DNA of 64,000 nt from Cognaticolwellia mytili (lineage in GTDB: Bacteria; Pseudomonadota; Gammaproteobacteria; Enterobacterales; Alteromonadaceae). Below, one piece after another: positions 39,489 through 48,617 of the stretch. The position numbers were made by a program, and so were the translations under genes. The first letter of the stretch is position 1. Each line of letters starts with the position of its first letter. The notes below the pieces were generated by a model. It saw nothing but the letters and a program-made list of their open reading frames with translations, had not been told where the DNA came from and ran no database searches. Where the stretch lies: assembly GCF_002104475.1 (NCBI RefSeq), contig NZ_NBOF01000002.1, forward strand, positions 434,001 through 498,000, written 5' to 3'.

Positions 39489-40837
39489 CTAGTGAGTACG
39501 TACACGATCTTGTGTTGCTTTGTGGAAGTAAATACCTTCAACTTGGATGTTAGCAGCAGGAGCATTAACAATAATGTTCAAGCCTGCGTTACCGTTAATA
39601 CCAGAAGCTTTAGCAAATTGTGCTACTTCAGTACTGATGTTAGTTACTGAATCAGCAGCAGCAGGAGCAACTAAAGTAGTCTTATATTCTGTGCCGTTAG
39701 CAAATAAAACAACAGAGATATCTCCAACAACTTTACCGTTATTAGTTACGGTAATTGATTGTGCATATTCATCACTGAAAGGCAAGAACGCTATATCATC
39801 AGATGAACCGTCTAAGCCCCAAGCACCAGCAGAAAGAGAATTTGTTGCTTTTGCAACAGCACCTGACTTAGGAGCATATGTAGCAGAAGTATCAACAGTA
39901 AACGCTTGGCTAGTAATTGTTGTATCACCTGCAGCATTACCAGCTGTAATAGTTAGACCAGACGCACCAAAACCAGCAGGGCCAGCAAATGCTACTGAAT
40001 CAACTTTAGCTGTAATAGCTGTTGCTGTAGAAGCTGCAGCTTGTGCAAACGGAGTCGTAATTTTATCAGTAGCTGTAATTTTTCCATCAGCATTTGTATC
40101 TAAAAAGTTAAAATCACCTTTAAGAGTAGTAGCCGTAGCTGAAGGTGCAGCACCTTGTAGAGCTAAACCAGCAATCCAGGCTTCACCTGCAGCTGGAGTA
40201 TAGTCAGAATATGTCACAATAACATCATCAGCATAAACTGGAGCAGCTGTAGTACCAAATTGAGTACGTAAAGTACCAACTTTTACTTCAGCATTAGCAG
40301 CAGTTGTAACTTTAACTAGGTATTGACTTACTGCTTTTTGAATAACTTTAGTGTTAGTCGTTGCAGAGTCAATTGCAATACCTGTGCTAGTTTCAGCAGA
40401 GAAAGTTACTGAAACAGTAGATGCAGCTACAGCAGAAGCCGTAGTCATTTTAACACCAGATAACGTTAAAGTATCACCAGTAAGGTTCGAGTGATCACCA
40501 GTAGCAGCTGTAACACGGTAAGTTAGTACATTTGCAGAAGTACTAATCAAGCCAACTGTCATAGTTGAAGCAGCACCAACATCAGCAAAAGCAACAGCAG
40601 GAACACTGTTCACTAAATCAAAATCAGCACCAGCGATAGTGAATTTAAGAATATCACCAACAGAATACTGAGCACCTAAAGCTACGATTGGAGTATCTAA
40701 TGCTACACCTGTTGCTTCATTAGCAATAAATTCAGCACCCATTAGAGCAACATTAGCAGTTGAACCAGTTACTTTTGCTGCACTTGCATTTAATGCTACT
40801 GCAGTTAAAGCTGCTGCAAGAAGAGTTTTTTAAACAT
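39489..40837 (-). CDS. S-layer-like secreted protein, coding frame broken in the signal peptide
   Basis: The continuous frame runs from 40742 (417 residues). An ATG at 40837 with AAAGGA upstream reads MFKK and then runs out of frame; adding one base to the A6 run gives MFKKTLLAAALTAVALNASA, a textbook signal peptide, joined to the long frame for 449 residues. The mature protein is rich in Ala, Thr, Val and Ser, acidic, without cysteine, and has a perfect EF-hand loop DTNADGKITATD (40065-40100). These are traits of S-layer proteins of marine gammaproteobacteria; identity is inferred. It has its own leader and strong terminator, and follows a T2SS operon that may export it. The break may be natural or a sequencing error. 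Confidence 0.75.
40826..40831 (-). other. A6 homopolymer with apparent one-base deletion
   Basis: On the minus strand the start reads ATG TTT then six A. With seven A the frame would join the rest of the gene; with six, translation stops after 10 codons. Causes could be a real mutation, slippage-based switching, or an assembly error. Confidence 0.7.
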
Positions 40838-41150
40838 TTTTAATTTCCTTTGTTTCATGAAACTTGACGTATTAAATAATTTTAATACCCAAGATTTTAT
40901 TTTCGTTAAATTTACACTTAGGTAGATTAACACTTAGGCCGTCGCCTAAGCGACTTTTAACAGTGTCTAAGTTTAAGCATTCAATTTCGCTTGTCAATAC
41001 TATTTTGACATTCTTATAGAATTAAAACAGTAAATCGATTAAAAATTAAACTACCAAATAACACCAACTTAACACTTGTTAGACGTTACCTAATTAATCA
41101 ATATTGTTCAAGCACTAAACAACAAAATATCATATGGAAAGTCAATTTAA
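40838..41150 (-). other. 313-bp leader and promoter region of the S-layer-like gene
   Basis: This contains no gene. On the minus strand it holds a promoter candidate, overlapping short inverted repeats at 40933-40954 (CTTAGGC..GCCTAAG and GTCGC..GCGAC, mutually exclusive), and AAAGGA just before the ATG. The rest is A/T-rich without recognised motifs. Confidence 0.6.
40970..40997 (-). promoter_or_regulatory. Sigma-70 promoter candidate for the S-layer-like gene
   Basis: On the minus strand TTGACA (40992-40997, perfect -35) is followed after 16 bp by TAAACT (40970-40975). Transcription would start near 40963, giving a 5' leader of about 125 nt before the ATG at 40837. Confidence 0.5.
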
Positions 41151-43265
41151 TCAATTAAGATCAATATTTTGAAATTTAACAGCAAATTTTGCTTTAATAT
41201 CTTCCCATTCATTACCAGACTCTATTATTTTAGGGGTAACTAAAACCACTAACTCTGTTTTGCCACCTGTGTCACTTGTGGTATCAAAAAGCTTTCCTAT
41301 CAATGGAATACTAGAAAAGAACGGCACACTAGTATCATTAATGGTACGTGTTTCACTGATTAAACCACCAAGAATAATGGTTTGTCCACTTTCTGCAACC
41401 ACTTCGGTTTTAATACTACGTTCAAGCAGGATAGGATTACCTGATACAGCACTACTACCTGCTGCTTGATTGTTAATTTCTTGGTCTATTTCCATAATGA
41501 CAGTACCGCGAGCATTAATAGTCGGCTTAACTTGTAGTTTTATACCTGTATTTAAATACACAACAGAGGTTGTTGTGGTGCCACTTTCTTGGACAATAGT
41601 TTCGCCAACGGTTGGTATTTTATCACCAACGGTAATATTAGCCGTTACGCCATCACGCACCAATAACGAAGGTCGTGACAAAACATTAACATTATCGTTT
41701 TTCTGAAGAAGGTTAATATTAAGCTTGCCATTATTACCGGTTAATAGATAAGTAAGCCCCTTAGCATCGCTGTCAAATTTGAAGCCGCCCGTTGGAGTCG
41801 CAGTACCTTGGTTAGTCAGCGAAAAGCTAACCCCTTGTTTAAATTCATCGGTGAGTTTTACTTCAGCAATCATTACTTCTAAAATCACTTGCTTAGGCAT
41901 CACGTCTAAGCGCTTAATTAATGGCAACAATTGACGATATTTGTCACCGGTAGCATTAAAAATTAGCGTATTAGCGCGTTCATCTACCACTAGCGCCATA
42001 TCTTCATTTGAAGAAAAAGAACTTTTACTGCCTTTATTAGCTGAGCTAGTATTTTGTTTATTTTGCCCTGCTGCTGAAGTTGTTGCTGATGGCTGTGTGC
42101 CTCGACTTCCTTTTCCTCCAATCAAAAGCTGCAAGCTTTCACCTAAATCTGCAGCGCGAGCAAACTTTGGCGCATACAAAAAGTACTGTAACTGGCTACC
42201 GCTTGGTACTTGGTCTATTTGTTTCGCCCAAAACGCAACACGTTCAATTAATTGTTTATCGTTTGCAAAAATAACCAGCGTGCCAATACGATCTAATGAC
42301 ACCATAGAAACCGCAAGATCGTTTTGTTTGCTGGCACTTACTGATATGCCTTCCTGCTTTAACAACTCAGGGAGCTTTTCAATTAATTCATCTGTGCTTA
42401 CGTACGTGCCTTTATAAACACCTATATGCCTATTTTTAAAAATAGGCTGATCCATAAGCTTCACAAACTCAAGTGCTTTAATGATTTCTTTACGCTTTCC
42501 TTGCAGTATTATATTGCTGCGCTGAAAGTCAGCAGAAGCCTTGACTGACATCAGCTGTTGTATGGTATTAGCAAGTGACGTTTGCATACCATAAACAAAT
42601 GGCACTAATTGAACAATAGTTTCGGAGGTATTTGGTACATCAGTAATATCTTGCCCATAGCCGTAAACAAGGTTTCCTTGACTACCACTGCCTTCTGCTT
42701 TGTGGATATAATAAATATCATCTTCAAAGCGAATAACATAACCACGTTCGCTTAGTAGCTGTTCACTAACATTAAATACTCTTTGTTGGCTGATGCTTTG
42801 TTGCAAGTTCAGTGTTACTGATTTGTTGTCGGCTTTAACTTGCTCGCCTAATATATAACTAACGCCTAATAAATCACCTAAAACATGGTGTAAGTAATCT
42901 TTTAATGGCAGGCTATCAGCGCTGAGTTGTAACAACTTAACAGCACTAAATTGTTGGGTTAGATCAACAGCGCTGACTTCATTAGCTTGCTTGGGTTGTA
43001 TAGATGATAAATAAGCAAGCCCCAACTTTTTATCTTCACTAGCAAGCAAATTCCCAGCACTATCAGAAAACTCAACCTTAGTCTTGCTTTCAGCTGTACT
43101 ATCGTTACTACTCTTATCCTGTAAATAAGAATCTCCGTTTAATTTGGGGTTTTGTGGCGAGCTAGCACACGCGCTAAGTGTTAAGGCTATTATTACACCT
43201 AAGGCGACGTACTTTAGTCTACTGATACAATTTTTATTGCTTATATTTTTATTGCTTTTCATCAT
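41151..43265 (-). CDS. gspD: Type II secretion system secretin, lipoprotein type
   Basis: The 704-residue outer-membrane channel has a lipoprotein signal ending in LTLSAC (Cys33), N-domains to about residue 390, a low-complexity Ser/Thr/Asn stretch (about 385-420), and the secretin core at about 455-690 with VILEVMIAEVKL, VPFFSSIPLIGKLF and TELVVLVTPKII. Lipidation of the secretin itself, known for HxcQ of Pseudomonas, would remove the need for a GspS pilotin; none is encoded here. It is the last T2SS gene, just upstream of the S-layer-like gene, which has its own promoter candidate. Order and neighbours exclude an MSHA or type IV pilus locus. Confidence 0.9.
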   Translation of the reverse strand: MMKSNKNISNKNCISRLKYVALGVIIALTLSACASSPQNPKLNGDSYLQDKSSNDSTAESKTKVEFSDSAGNLLASEDKKLGLAYLSSIQPKQANEVSAVDLTQQFSAVKLLQLSADSLPLKDYLHHVLGDLLGVSYILGEQVKADNKSVTLNLQQSISQQRVFNVSEQLLSERGYVIRFEDDIYYIHKAEGSGSQGNLVYGYGQDITDVPNTSETIVQLVPFVYGMQTSLANTIQQLMSVKASADFQRSNIILQGKRKEIIKALEFVKLMDQPIFKNRHIGVYKGTYVSTDELIEKLPELLKQEGISVSASKQNDLAVSMVSLDRIGTLVIFANDKQLIERVAFWAKQIDQVPSGSQLQYFLYAPKFARAADLGESLQLLIGGKGSRGTQPSATTSAAGQNKQNTSSANKGSKSSFSSNEDMALVVDERANTLIFNATGDKYRQLLPLIKRLDVMPKQVILEVMIAEVKLTDEFKQGVSFSLTNQGTATPTGGFKFDSDAKGLTYLLTGNNGKLNINLLQKNDNVNVLSRPSLLVRDGVTANITVGDKIPTVGETIVQESGTTTTSVVYLNTGIKLQVKPTINARGTVIMEIDQEINNQAAGSSAVSGNPILLERSIKTEVVAESGQTIILGGLISETRTINDTSVPFFSSIPLIGKLFDTTSDTGGKTELVVLVTPKIIESGNEWEDIKAKFAVKFQNIDLN

Positions 43266-43303
43266 ATTTTCTTAGCGTTGGCTTTTAATAAAGGTGGCTA
43301 TAT

Positions 43304-43870
43304 TTAGTTTTTGTACATGGTTAAGATAATCTTCTGGCTACGTCCATCAAACATTCTCACTAACTTAACTTGCGTATTTTTCTCAATGGTTAAGTGGTAA
43401 CCATAAATCTCACTATTGTGAGCATATTTTTCAATTTTTTCGCTACCAGTATTTATGTCAACAATTGATATTAACGCAACTGTTTTTTCAACACTATTTT
43501 CAACGGCTAAAGCATCATTACGAATAACGGCTTTTAACGATAATTTATTGTTATCAATAAAAACTTCTGTCAATTCTCCTTGCTGGTTATTTTGCTCATT
43601 CATTGACATACCAAAAATTTTGTTATCAGGAGACTCATCAATGATTTTTCCATACTTTTGGTAGCGTTGATTTAATTCGTTTACCATTGAAGCTGCTAGG
43701 TTAGGAGAGGCTATAGGTGTGACAATAGCATCATCTTTTTCTTTGATATTTAAAATATTATTCGGTAATAACCGGGTGCTAATGTCAAACATTGACCAAA
43801 CAATGCTTATGACTATTACCAATAAAGCTAGCTTATTGGTTAATAAAAATTTAATTTCATTCCAATTCAC
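43304..43870 (-). CDS. GspC-like inner-membrane T2SS protein without PDZ domain
   Basis: The protein has 188 residues with one N-terminal transmembrane helix (LALLVIVISIVWSMFDIS, about 14-31) and a periplasmic part with an HR-like beta segment around IFGMSMNEQ and LKAVIRNDALA. It looks like the homology region of GspC, which links the inner-membrane platform to the secretin, but it stops before a PDZ or coiled-coil domain. Its GTG start overlaps the gspM-like stop (GTGA), and secretin follows 38 bp later. Sequence similarity is weak by eye, so the assignment rests partly on gene order. Confidence 0.7.
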   Translation of the reverse strand: MNWNEIKFLLTNKLALLVIVISIVWSMFDISTRLLPNNILNIKEKDDAIVTPIASPNLAASMVNELNQRYQKYGKIIDESPDNKIFGMSMNEQNNQQGELTEVFIDNNKLSLKAVIRNDALAVENSVEKTVALISIVDINTGSEKIEKYAHNSEIYGYHLTIEKNTQVKLVRMFDGRSQKIILTMYKN

Positions 43871-44430
43871 GAGCTTCCCCCAACGTCATTAGCAAAAACA
43901 TTCAAAGTAATACGGCCATTTATACGCCCTAAATTGTTATTTTGTTGACCTTTAAGTGAAAGGTTAAACTTTGATATTTCAATAAACTGTTGATACGTTT
44001 CAAGCTCAGCTGTGAAATTTATTATATCAATAGTTTTTCCTTTAACGGTCAATTTGAGCGGGTAACGACTCTTAGATAAACTTGGCAACATGGTTAATGT
44101 TTGCCAACCGATATCTTGTAATGTAAGTTTATGTTTAGCTAACATTTTCTCAATTAACTTTTGTTGCTCAAGCTTAAAACTTGCAACTGATTTAAAGGTT
44201 GCGAAAAGAGGTCTTACTTGCTCAAGCTCAATTCCTAACGCTTTATTGAGACCAAGATTACTTGCGTTATTTGCAAGTACTTGTGTTATTTTATTTTGTT
44301 TTTTCTCAAGTTGGGTAATTTGTGCAATAAGTTCATCTTGCCATGTGATAATAGGTAAGAAAAGAAACTTCACTATGATCAGCAAAGCGATTATCGACAA
44401 GAGAAATGCATGTTTTTTTAGCTCTGCCAC
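43867..44430 (-). CDS. GspM/PilO-like T2SS assembly protein
   Basis: About 187 residues, with an N-terminal transmembrane helix (AFLLSIIALLIIVKFLFLPI), a coiled-coil (QDELIAQITQLEKKQNKITQ) and a small ferredoxin-like periplasmic domain. This is the GspM layout. The frame is open from 44463, but GTG at 44430 lies 2 bp after the gspL stop and has a G-rich ribosome site (GGGGGGAG), so it is chosen. It pairs with GspL in the inner-membrane platform. Confidence 0.75.
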   Translation of the reverse strand: MAELKKHAFLLSIIALLIIVKFLFLPIITWQDELIAQITQLEKKQNKITQVLANNASNLGLNKALGIELEQVRPLFATFKSVASFKLEQQKLIEKMLAKHKLTLQDIGWQTLTMLPSLSKSRYPLKLTVKGKTIDIINFTAELETYQQFIEISKFNLSLKGQQNNNLGRINGRITLNVFANDVGGSS

Positions 44431-44431
44431 A

Positions 44432-45688
44432 CTACTCCCCCCCTTTTCTATTATCAATTTCATTAACTATTACTGTCGGAATTTGCAACTTAAAACTAAT
44501 CACAAAAGAGTCTAGGTTACGCTGTTTACGTGTAGGAAAATCAAACTTTGCATCCATTACTTGCGGTTTTTTACTAAGTAATTCTAGTAAGCTCGTCGCA
44601 TTAAGTGTTTTTCCCCTTAAAACAAAACGCTCGTCTACTATTCTAATATTATTAAATTGAGCTTCAGGAAATAAGTCAGCAATAATAAGCCAAAATGGTG
44701 CCTTGTTTTCTGCCATGGCAAAAAACGCTTTGTTTGCTGAGTATGCTGCCCATTGTTGGTCAAAAAGTTGTTGCTGGCCAAGTGCTTGCGAAACTTCTTC
44801 ACTCTGTCTACTGAGTTTTTGCTGTAAATTATATTGTTTAGCAGTTAAATAAGCACTGGAAAGCGCCAAGTACAGTGATAAAGAAAGAAATAAAGGTAAG
44901 GATATATTTTTTAACAGTTGTAATTTACTTTCATTTTTGGGCAATCGAATGAAACTTGAAAGTACGGGTAACGATAACCGCTTAACACCTTGAACCACAT
45001 GATTTGCAAAGGTATTATCACCGGTTAGAGATTCAACATTTGAGTGTTCTGTTTTAGCGTTATCAATTTTAGATTCATTAAATGCCATTAAGCTCGTATC
45101 TGCACTCGGAATAACGCGTGTAGTTCCAGATATCGTAATACCTACTGATGTTGAAAAGCGACGACTGGTATTAATCAATGAAGAAGCTGGCAACGAAACT
45201 ATAGTTTCTGCCAATCGCCCTACATATAATAAATCGACATTATCATCCGATACAGCGGTTACTTGATGCTTATCTGCTGTAAGCGCAAGTAATAAAGTTT
45301 CAGGTAACATGATATTTGATTTTGGTATTGATTTATCAAATTGCCAAATGTTAACTTGGCTTTTTTCATTTACACTTTCCCAGTGGTGAAAATAGCTATG
45401 GTTTTCATCAGAAAACTCCAGTTGCAATAATTTTTTTAACTCGGCTTTGTTTTCTATCGGGTACTCTTTCGCTTGTTCTTTGTAAAAAGAGCGAGAAACG
45501 ATCAATATACTCGGTACATTGTCAGTAATTTCCGTTAGCACAAAGTTATGATTTTCATCTAAAGAAAATTTATGCAACTTTCCATTATAGTAGCCCAAAA
45601 AACGACATGTAAGCCACTTAAAAAACAATGAAACATTTGAAGTTTTCAGTGTTTTTTTTGATTTTATTGTTATAGATGAGAAATTCAA
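44432..45688 (-). CDS. GspL-like T2SS inner-membrane protein
   Basis: The protein has 418 residues: an N-terminal cytoplasmic part (about 1-240), one transmembrane helix (about 258-278; NISLPLFLSLSLYLALSSAY), then a coiled-coil (LQQKLSRQSEEVSQALGQQQ) and a PilN-like periplasmic domain ending FVISFKLQIPTVIV. This resembles GspL, which tethers GspE to the membrane. The start at 45688 is a TTG with no strong ribosome site; translation probably couples to gspK, whose stop lies a few bases upstream. Confidence 0.75.
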   Translation of the reverse strand: MNFSSITIKSKKTLKTSNVSLFFKWLTCRFLGYYNGKLHKFSLDENHNFVLTEITDNVPSILIVSRSFYKEQAKEYPIENKAELKKLLQLEFSDENHSYFHHWESVNEKSQVNIWQFDKSIPKSNIMLPETLLLALTADKHQVTAVSDDNVDLLYVGRLAETIVSLPASSLINTSRRFSTSVGITISGTTRVIPSADTSLMAFNESKIDNAKTEHSNVESLTGDNTFANHVVQGVKRLSLPVLSSFIRLPKNESKLQLLKNISLPLFLSLSLYLALSSAYLTAKQYNLQQKLSRQSEEVSQALGQQQLFDQQWAAYSANKAFFAMAENKAPFWLIIADLFPEAQFNNIRIVDERFVLRGKTLNATSLLELLSKKPQVMDAKFDFPTRKQRNLDSFVISFKLQIPTVIVNEIDNRKGGE

Positions 45689-45691
45689 AAT

Positions 45692-46588
45692 TTACCCATT
45701 TGTGGCAAAAATATTGATGGGTGCTTGAAATGCATTGGCATATGGATTTAACTCTACAATAATTTTTTTATAAACTTTTGAAGAGCCGACAGCCCCTTCA
45801 AGTTCAATTGCTAATATATTTGATGGATATAGTAATACTTTTTCACTATCAACAATGCCCGTAAGTTGGCTAAACTGCCTCGTTGATAGTTGATTGCTTT
45901 CACGTCGTTGTATTATTTGCTCTGCAATCTCAATGTTTGTAATTGCCACTAATAATTGCTTTGGCGAATTCATTGGATTAAAAAAGCCTTTACTGTTTAA
46001 AGTGGTATTTTTTAATAACGATTGATGTAATTCACTTGAAACATTTTTAACAAACTTTGAATCATGCAAGTCAGGGAATGCTCCATTTCTTATGGATTGC
46101 ATTGCACCGAGCGATTCATTGCCATTTGTGCGAGGGATGTTATCAAGATCTTGCCAATCTAACAAGTTATCGAAAATAACATTTGTTTCATTTGTTGTAT
46201 GCCCAACATGAGCGATCAATTTTTTGAGTATTTTTGCATCAGGAAAATGTGCATTAATTAATGCTGACTGATCTTGAATTTTAACCGTTACTTGCTTGCT
46301 AATGTTAAAAGGAAGGGCAAAAAAGTTCCAACGTTTGTTAATTGCTTGACCTGACACCTCAGCATTGCTTTCTGACTGGACTTTTTTATTGGTTAATAGC
46401 TCAAACAACAATTCAGCTTCAGCACTATGAACAGCAACTAATGCAGTTGCTTTATCATCAGACCATTGTGCAACTTTCACCTGATCTTTTGCCGTAGTTG
46501 TTAAATACATTGCCAATACAGATAAAACAGCGGTGATCAATAGTATCTGAATTAATGCTATGCCCTGAACTTTGTTTGATAAATGCAT
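45692..46588 (-). CDS. gspK: GspK-like large minor pseudopilin
   Basis: About 298 residues. The N-terminus has a prepilin-like segment (KVQGIALIQILLITAVLSVL) lacking Glu5, as is usual in GspK. The large body contains LLDWQDLDNIPRTNGNES and the FSQLTGI / NPYANAF region, typical of the helical GspK domain at the tip of the pseudopilus. ATG at 46588 is preferred over the frame start at 46621, because it overlaps the gspJ stop (TAATG) and follows AAGGA. Confidence 0.85.
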   Translation of the reverse strand: MHLSNKVQGIALIQILLITAVLSVLAMYLTTTAKDQVKVAQWSDDKATALVAVHSAEAELLFELLTNKKVQSESNAEVSGQAINKRWNFFALPFNISKQVTVKIQDQSALINAHFPDAKILKKLIAHVGHTTNETNVIFDNLLDWQDLDNIPRTNGNESLGAMQSIRNGAFPDLHDSKFVKNVSSELHQSLLKNTTLNSKGFFNPMNSPKQLLVAITNIEIAEQIIQRRESNQLSTRQFSQLTGIVDSEKVLLYPSNILAIELEGAVGSSKVYKKIIVELNPYANAFQAPINIFATNG

Positions 46589-47295
46589 TATTGATTTTCC
46601 TTGAAATAAGGTGACAACCAACGCTCAGGCCTTGCTTCCAACTGAATAGGTATACTTAAGTCTTTTCCTGCTTGTGTTAGCGTTACAGCATACTTTTCAG
46701 GCATTATTTGGTTATTAATACCTGAAAAACGTGTATACCATTGCGCCTTTTTACCTTTTTTATCTAAAGCATTTTTTTCATATAAATGCGGCCAACCATA
46801 ATAACTAAACTGGACATTATCTAAATTTGAAAACAAAACTAATTGATGCGTAAAGTTGATACTTTGATCTGTACCTTTAAGTAATATCTGTTCTGTAGAT
46901 GCTGATTGATAAATTAAATCTACTTTACCTTCTCCTGCATCTATCGTACTTAAACGAAAAATTTCAGGATAATCGCCACTAAACAGTCCTGAGCGACTGA
47001 CAGCAAGCAAACTGTTATCATCACCAATAAAGAAAAATGATGGTTTTTTATTATCGTCTACCACGACATATGGCTGAACACCTTCAAGTAATCTCTGTAT
47101 TAATTCCAAATGCTTATAGTTTTTAGCTGAATGATTAAATTGACCTAGTTCTTTATTCCAGCGCTCAGACATTAAACTATAAGTATACGAGCCAGTAAAA
47201 AGCAGTAATGATAAAATTGAGATAGCGATCATCAACTCTACCAAGGTAAAGCCTTGATTTTTCGCTCTTTTTTTATAGTTTTGAAGACTATTCAT
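46588..47295 (-). CDS. gspJ: GspJ-like minor pseudopilin
   Basis: This 235-residue protein carries the prepilin signature NQGFTLVELMIAISILSLLL; cleavage falls after Gly15 with Glu5 of the mature helix present. The globular part has several beta strands and ends with a WLSPYF tail. The order H-I-J-K, with a short gap on one side and an overlap on the other, identifies it as the J position of the pseudopilus tip. Confidence 0.82.
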   Translation of the reverse strand: MNSLQNYKKRAKNQGFTLVELMIAISILSLLLFTGSYTYSLMSERWNKELGQFNHSAKNYKHLELIQRLLEGVQPYVVVDDNKKPSFFFIGDDNSLLAVSRSGLFSGDYPEIFRLSTIDAGEGKVDLIYQSASTEQILLKGTDQSINFTHQLVLFSNLDNVQFSYYGWPHLYEKNALDKKGKKAQWYTRFSGINNQIMPEKYAVTLTQAGKDLSIPIQLEARPERWLSPYFKENQ

Positions 47296-47297
47296 AA

Positions 47298-47756
47298 CTA
47301 ATCACTTGACCAACTTAATTCATTAAATTGATGTTGCTGAGTTAAGTTTTTATAGCTTAACGTTAAGTTAACTTGCCATAATTTGTATTTTAATGGCTGG
47401 GTGGTAAGTTGATGAGTAACTGGGTCTAATTTTTTCGGCGCCCCTTTATTTGAGACTAACTCAGCTTGCCATTGATAATTCACATCCCAAGTAGTATTTT
47501 TTTCACTTATTTGAGTGCTATTAGAATTACCTTGCTGCCGAATTGAGGTTCTTATATTAGCAAGCACAGAGGGTAATACGCCTGCGATAACAATGTGGCT
47601 ATTTGCTTTTTCACTACTTAAAAAAGCACCTCGATAAACCATAGAAACAAGCGCAATTGAAGAAAATAAAATAACGGAGGCAACTAAAACCTCTATTAAA
47701 GTAAAGCCGTTATTATTTTTAGCTGAAAACGATTTATAAAGGTGAATGTTATTCAT
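47298..47756 (-). CDS. gspI: GspI-like minor pseudopilin
   Basis: The protein has 152 residues and a prepilin signature NNGFTLIEVLVASVILFSSI with Gly at the cleavage site and Glu5. It is a short minor pseudopilin, as expected for GspI. ATG at 47756 overlaps the gspH stop by 8 bp; a longer start at 47780 with eight extra residues is possible. Neither has a good ribosome site. It precedes gspJ by 2 bp. Confidence 0.8.
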   Translation of the reverse strand: MNNIHLYKSFSAKNNNGFTLIEVLVASVILFSSIALVSMVYRGAFLSSEKANSHIVIAGVLPSVLANIRTSIRQQGNSNSTQISEKNTTWDVNYQWQAELVSNKGAPKKLDPVTHQLTTQPLKYKLWQVNLTLSYKNLTQQHQFNELSWSSD

Positions 47757-48180
47757 CAATAGTAATTGCCGTTTCATCATTTACCCATTGGCTAAGGTTA
47801 ATCACCATAGGCTTACCTCGAAAGGTACCGGAGAGTAATTTAGGACTAACGAAACCTTTTGCGCTGTAGCTGAGTTGTTGCGGTTGAAAAAATAACGATT
47901 CAAAGGTTTTATTTTCAATCGGAGATAATGCTTCTCCTTTTAAATGAAGAATAATATTTTTTCCTGAAAACTTAACAACATGTTCTTTTCCTGTTGTAAA
48001 AGCACGAAAGCTTACTTTTTTCAACCAGTTTTTCACCGTTAGCATTTCTTGTTTTGCTTGCGCTTTTTCTAAACTATTTATTGCCAGAGGCCCAACCATG
48101 CCCATTAAGAGCGCAACAATAGACATGACTATCATTAATTCAATAAGCGTGAAGCCACGTGGCTGAATTTTACCTTTCAT
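47749..48180 (-). CDS. gspH: GspH-like minor pseudopilin
   Basis: The protein has 143 residues. The prepilin motif PRGFTLIELMIVMSIVALLM has Gly at the cleavage site and Glu5. The C-terminal part resembles a GspH fold with a basic RGKPMVINLSQW segment. It is the first gene after the MntA-HepT pair and directly adjoins the hepT stop, so the toxin-antitoxin genes interrupt the T2SS between F and H. Confidence 0.8.
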   Translation of the reverse strand: MKGKIQPRGFTLIELMIVMSIVALLMGMVGPLAINSLEKAQAKQEMLTVKNWLKKVSFRAFTTGKEHVVKFSGKNIILHLKGEALSPIENKTFESLFFQPQQLSYSAKGFVSPKLLSGTFRGKPMVINLSQWVNDETAITIDE

Positions 48181-48182
48181 AT

Positions 48183-48602
48183 TTAATTAAGTGTTATTGC
48201 CAGTGATTTAACTTCTTTAATAAAGTCTTCAAAGTCAGTTAAGTGGTTTTCTATCACATGTTTTACAATGTCTATATTGAGTTCTTGATAGTCGTGCACT
48301 GCAATATTTCTCAGCCCAATCATTTTCTTTAAGCTATTACTTACTCTTTCCGACAATACACCGTGCTTTTTTAATAACTCAAAACTATCTTTGCTACTTT
48401 GAGGTATGCCAGTTTTTTTTATTTTATTAATATAATTAGCAACATCTATTGTTGCTTCGCAAGCACGCTGCAAGTTTAAAATTACTGAGTCTTGTTTGGT
48501 ATAATCAATAGAGAAGTCACTACCCGCTTGAGCGTAAACATCCCTTATACGTAGCAAGCACCGAGCAATTGTTGAAAGCTTATTTATAATGACATCATTC
48601 AT
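48183..48602 (-). CDS. hepT: HepT-type HEPN ribonuclease toxin
   Basis: About 139 residues, mostly helical. The catalytic RX4-6H motif, here RNIAVHDY, matches the HepT pattern RX4HXY with the Tyr that MntA-type partners AMPylate. HepT toxins cleave RNA (often tRNA) and are silenced by their partner. ATG at 48602 is likely; TTG at 48611 is an alternative. It lies 15 bp after the antitoxin gene. Embedding in a T2SS operon is odd. Confidence 0.85.
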   Translation of the reverse strand: MNDVIINKLSTIARCLLRIRDVYAQAGSDFSIDYTKQDSVILNLQRACEATIDVANYINKIKKTGIPQSSKDSFELLKKHGVLSERVSNSLKKMIGLRNIAVHDYQELNIDIVKHVIENHLTDFEDFIKEVKSLAITLN

Positions 48603-48617
48603 ATTTTTCAATTCTAT

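Noticed and set aside
39547-40203. 218-codon frame on the plus strand antisense to the S-layer-like gene
   Set aside because: It mirrors the Ala/Thr-rich codon pattern of the true gene; the true gene has signal peptide, ribosome site and terminator.
41941-42417. 158-codon plus-strand frame inside the secretin gene
   Set aside because: Antisense shadow; the secretin frame shows clear family motifs throughout.
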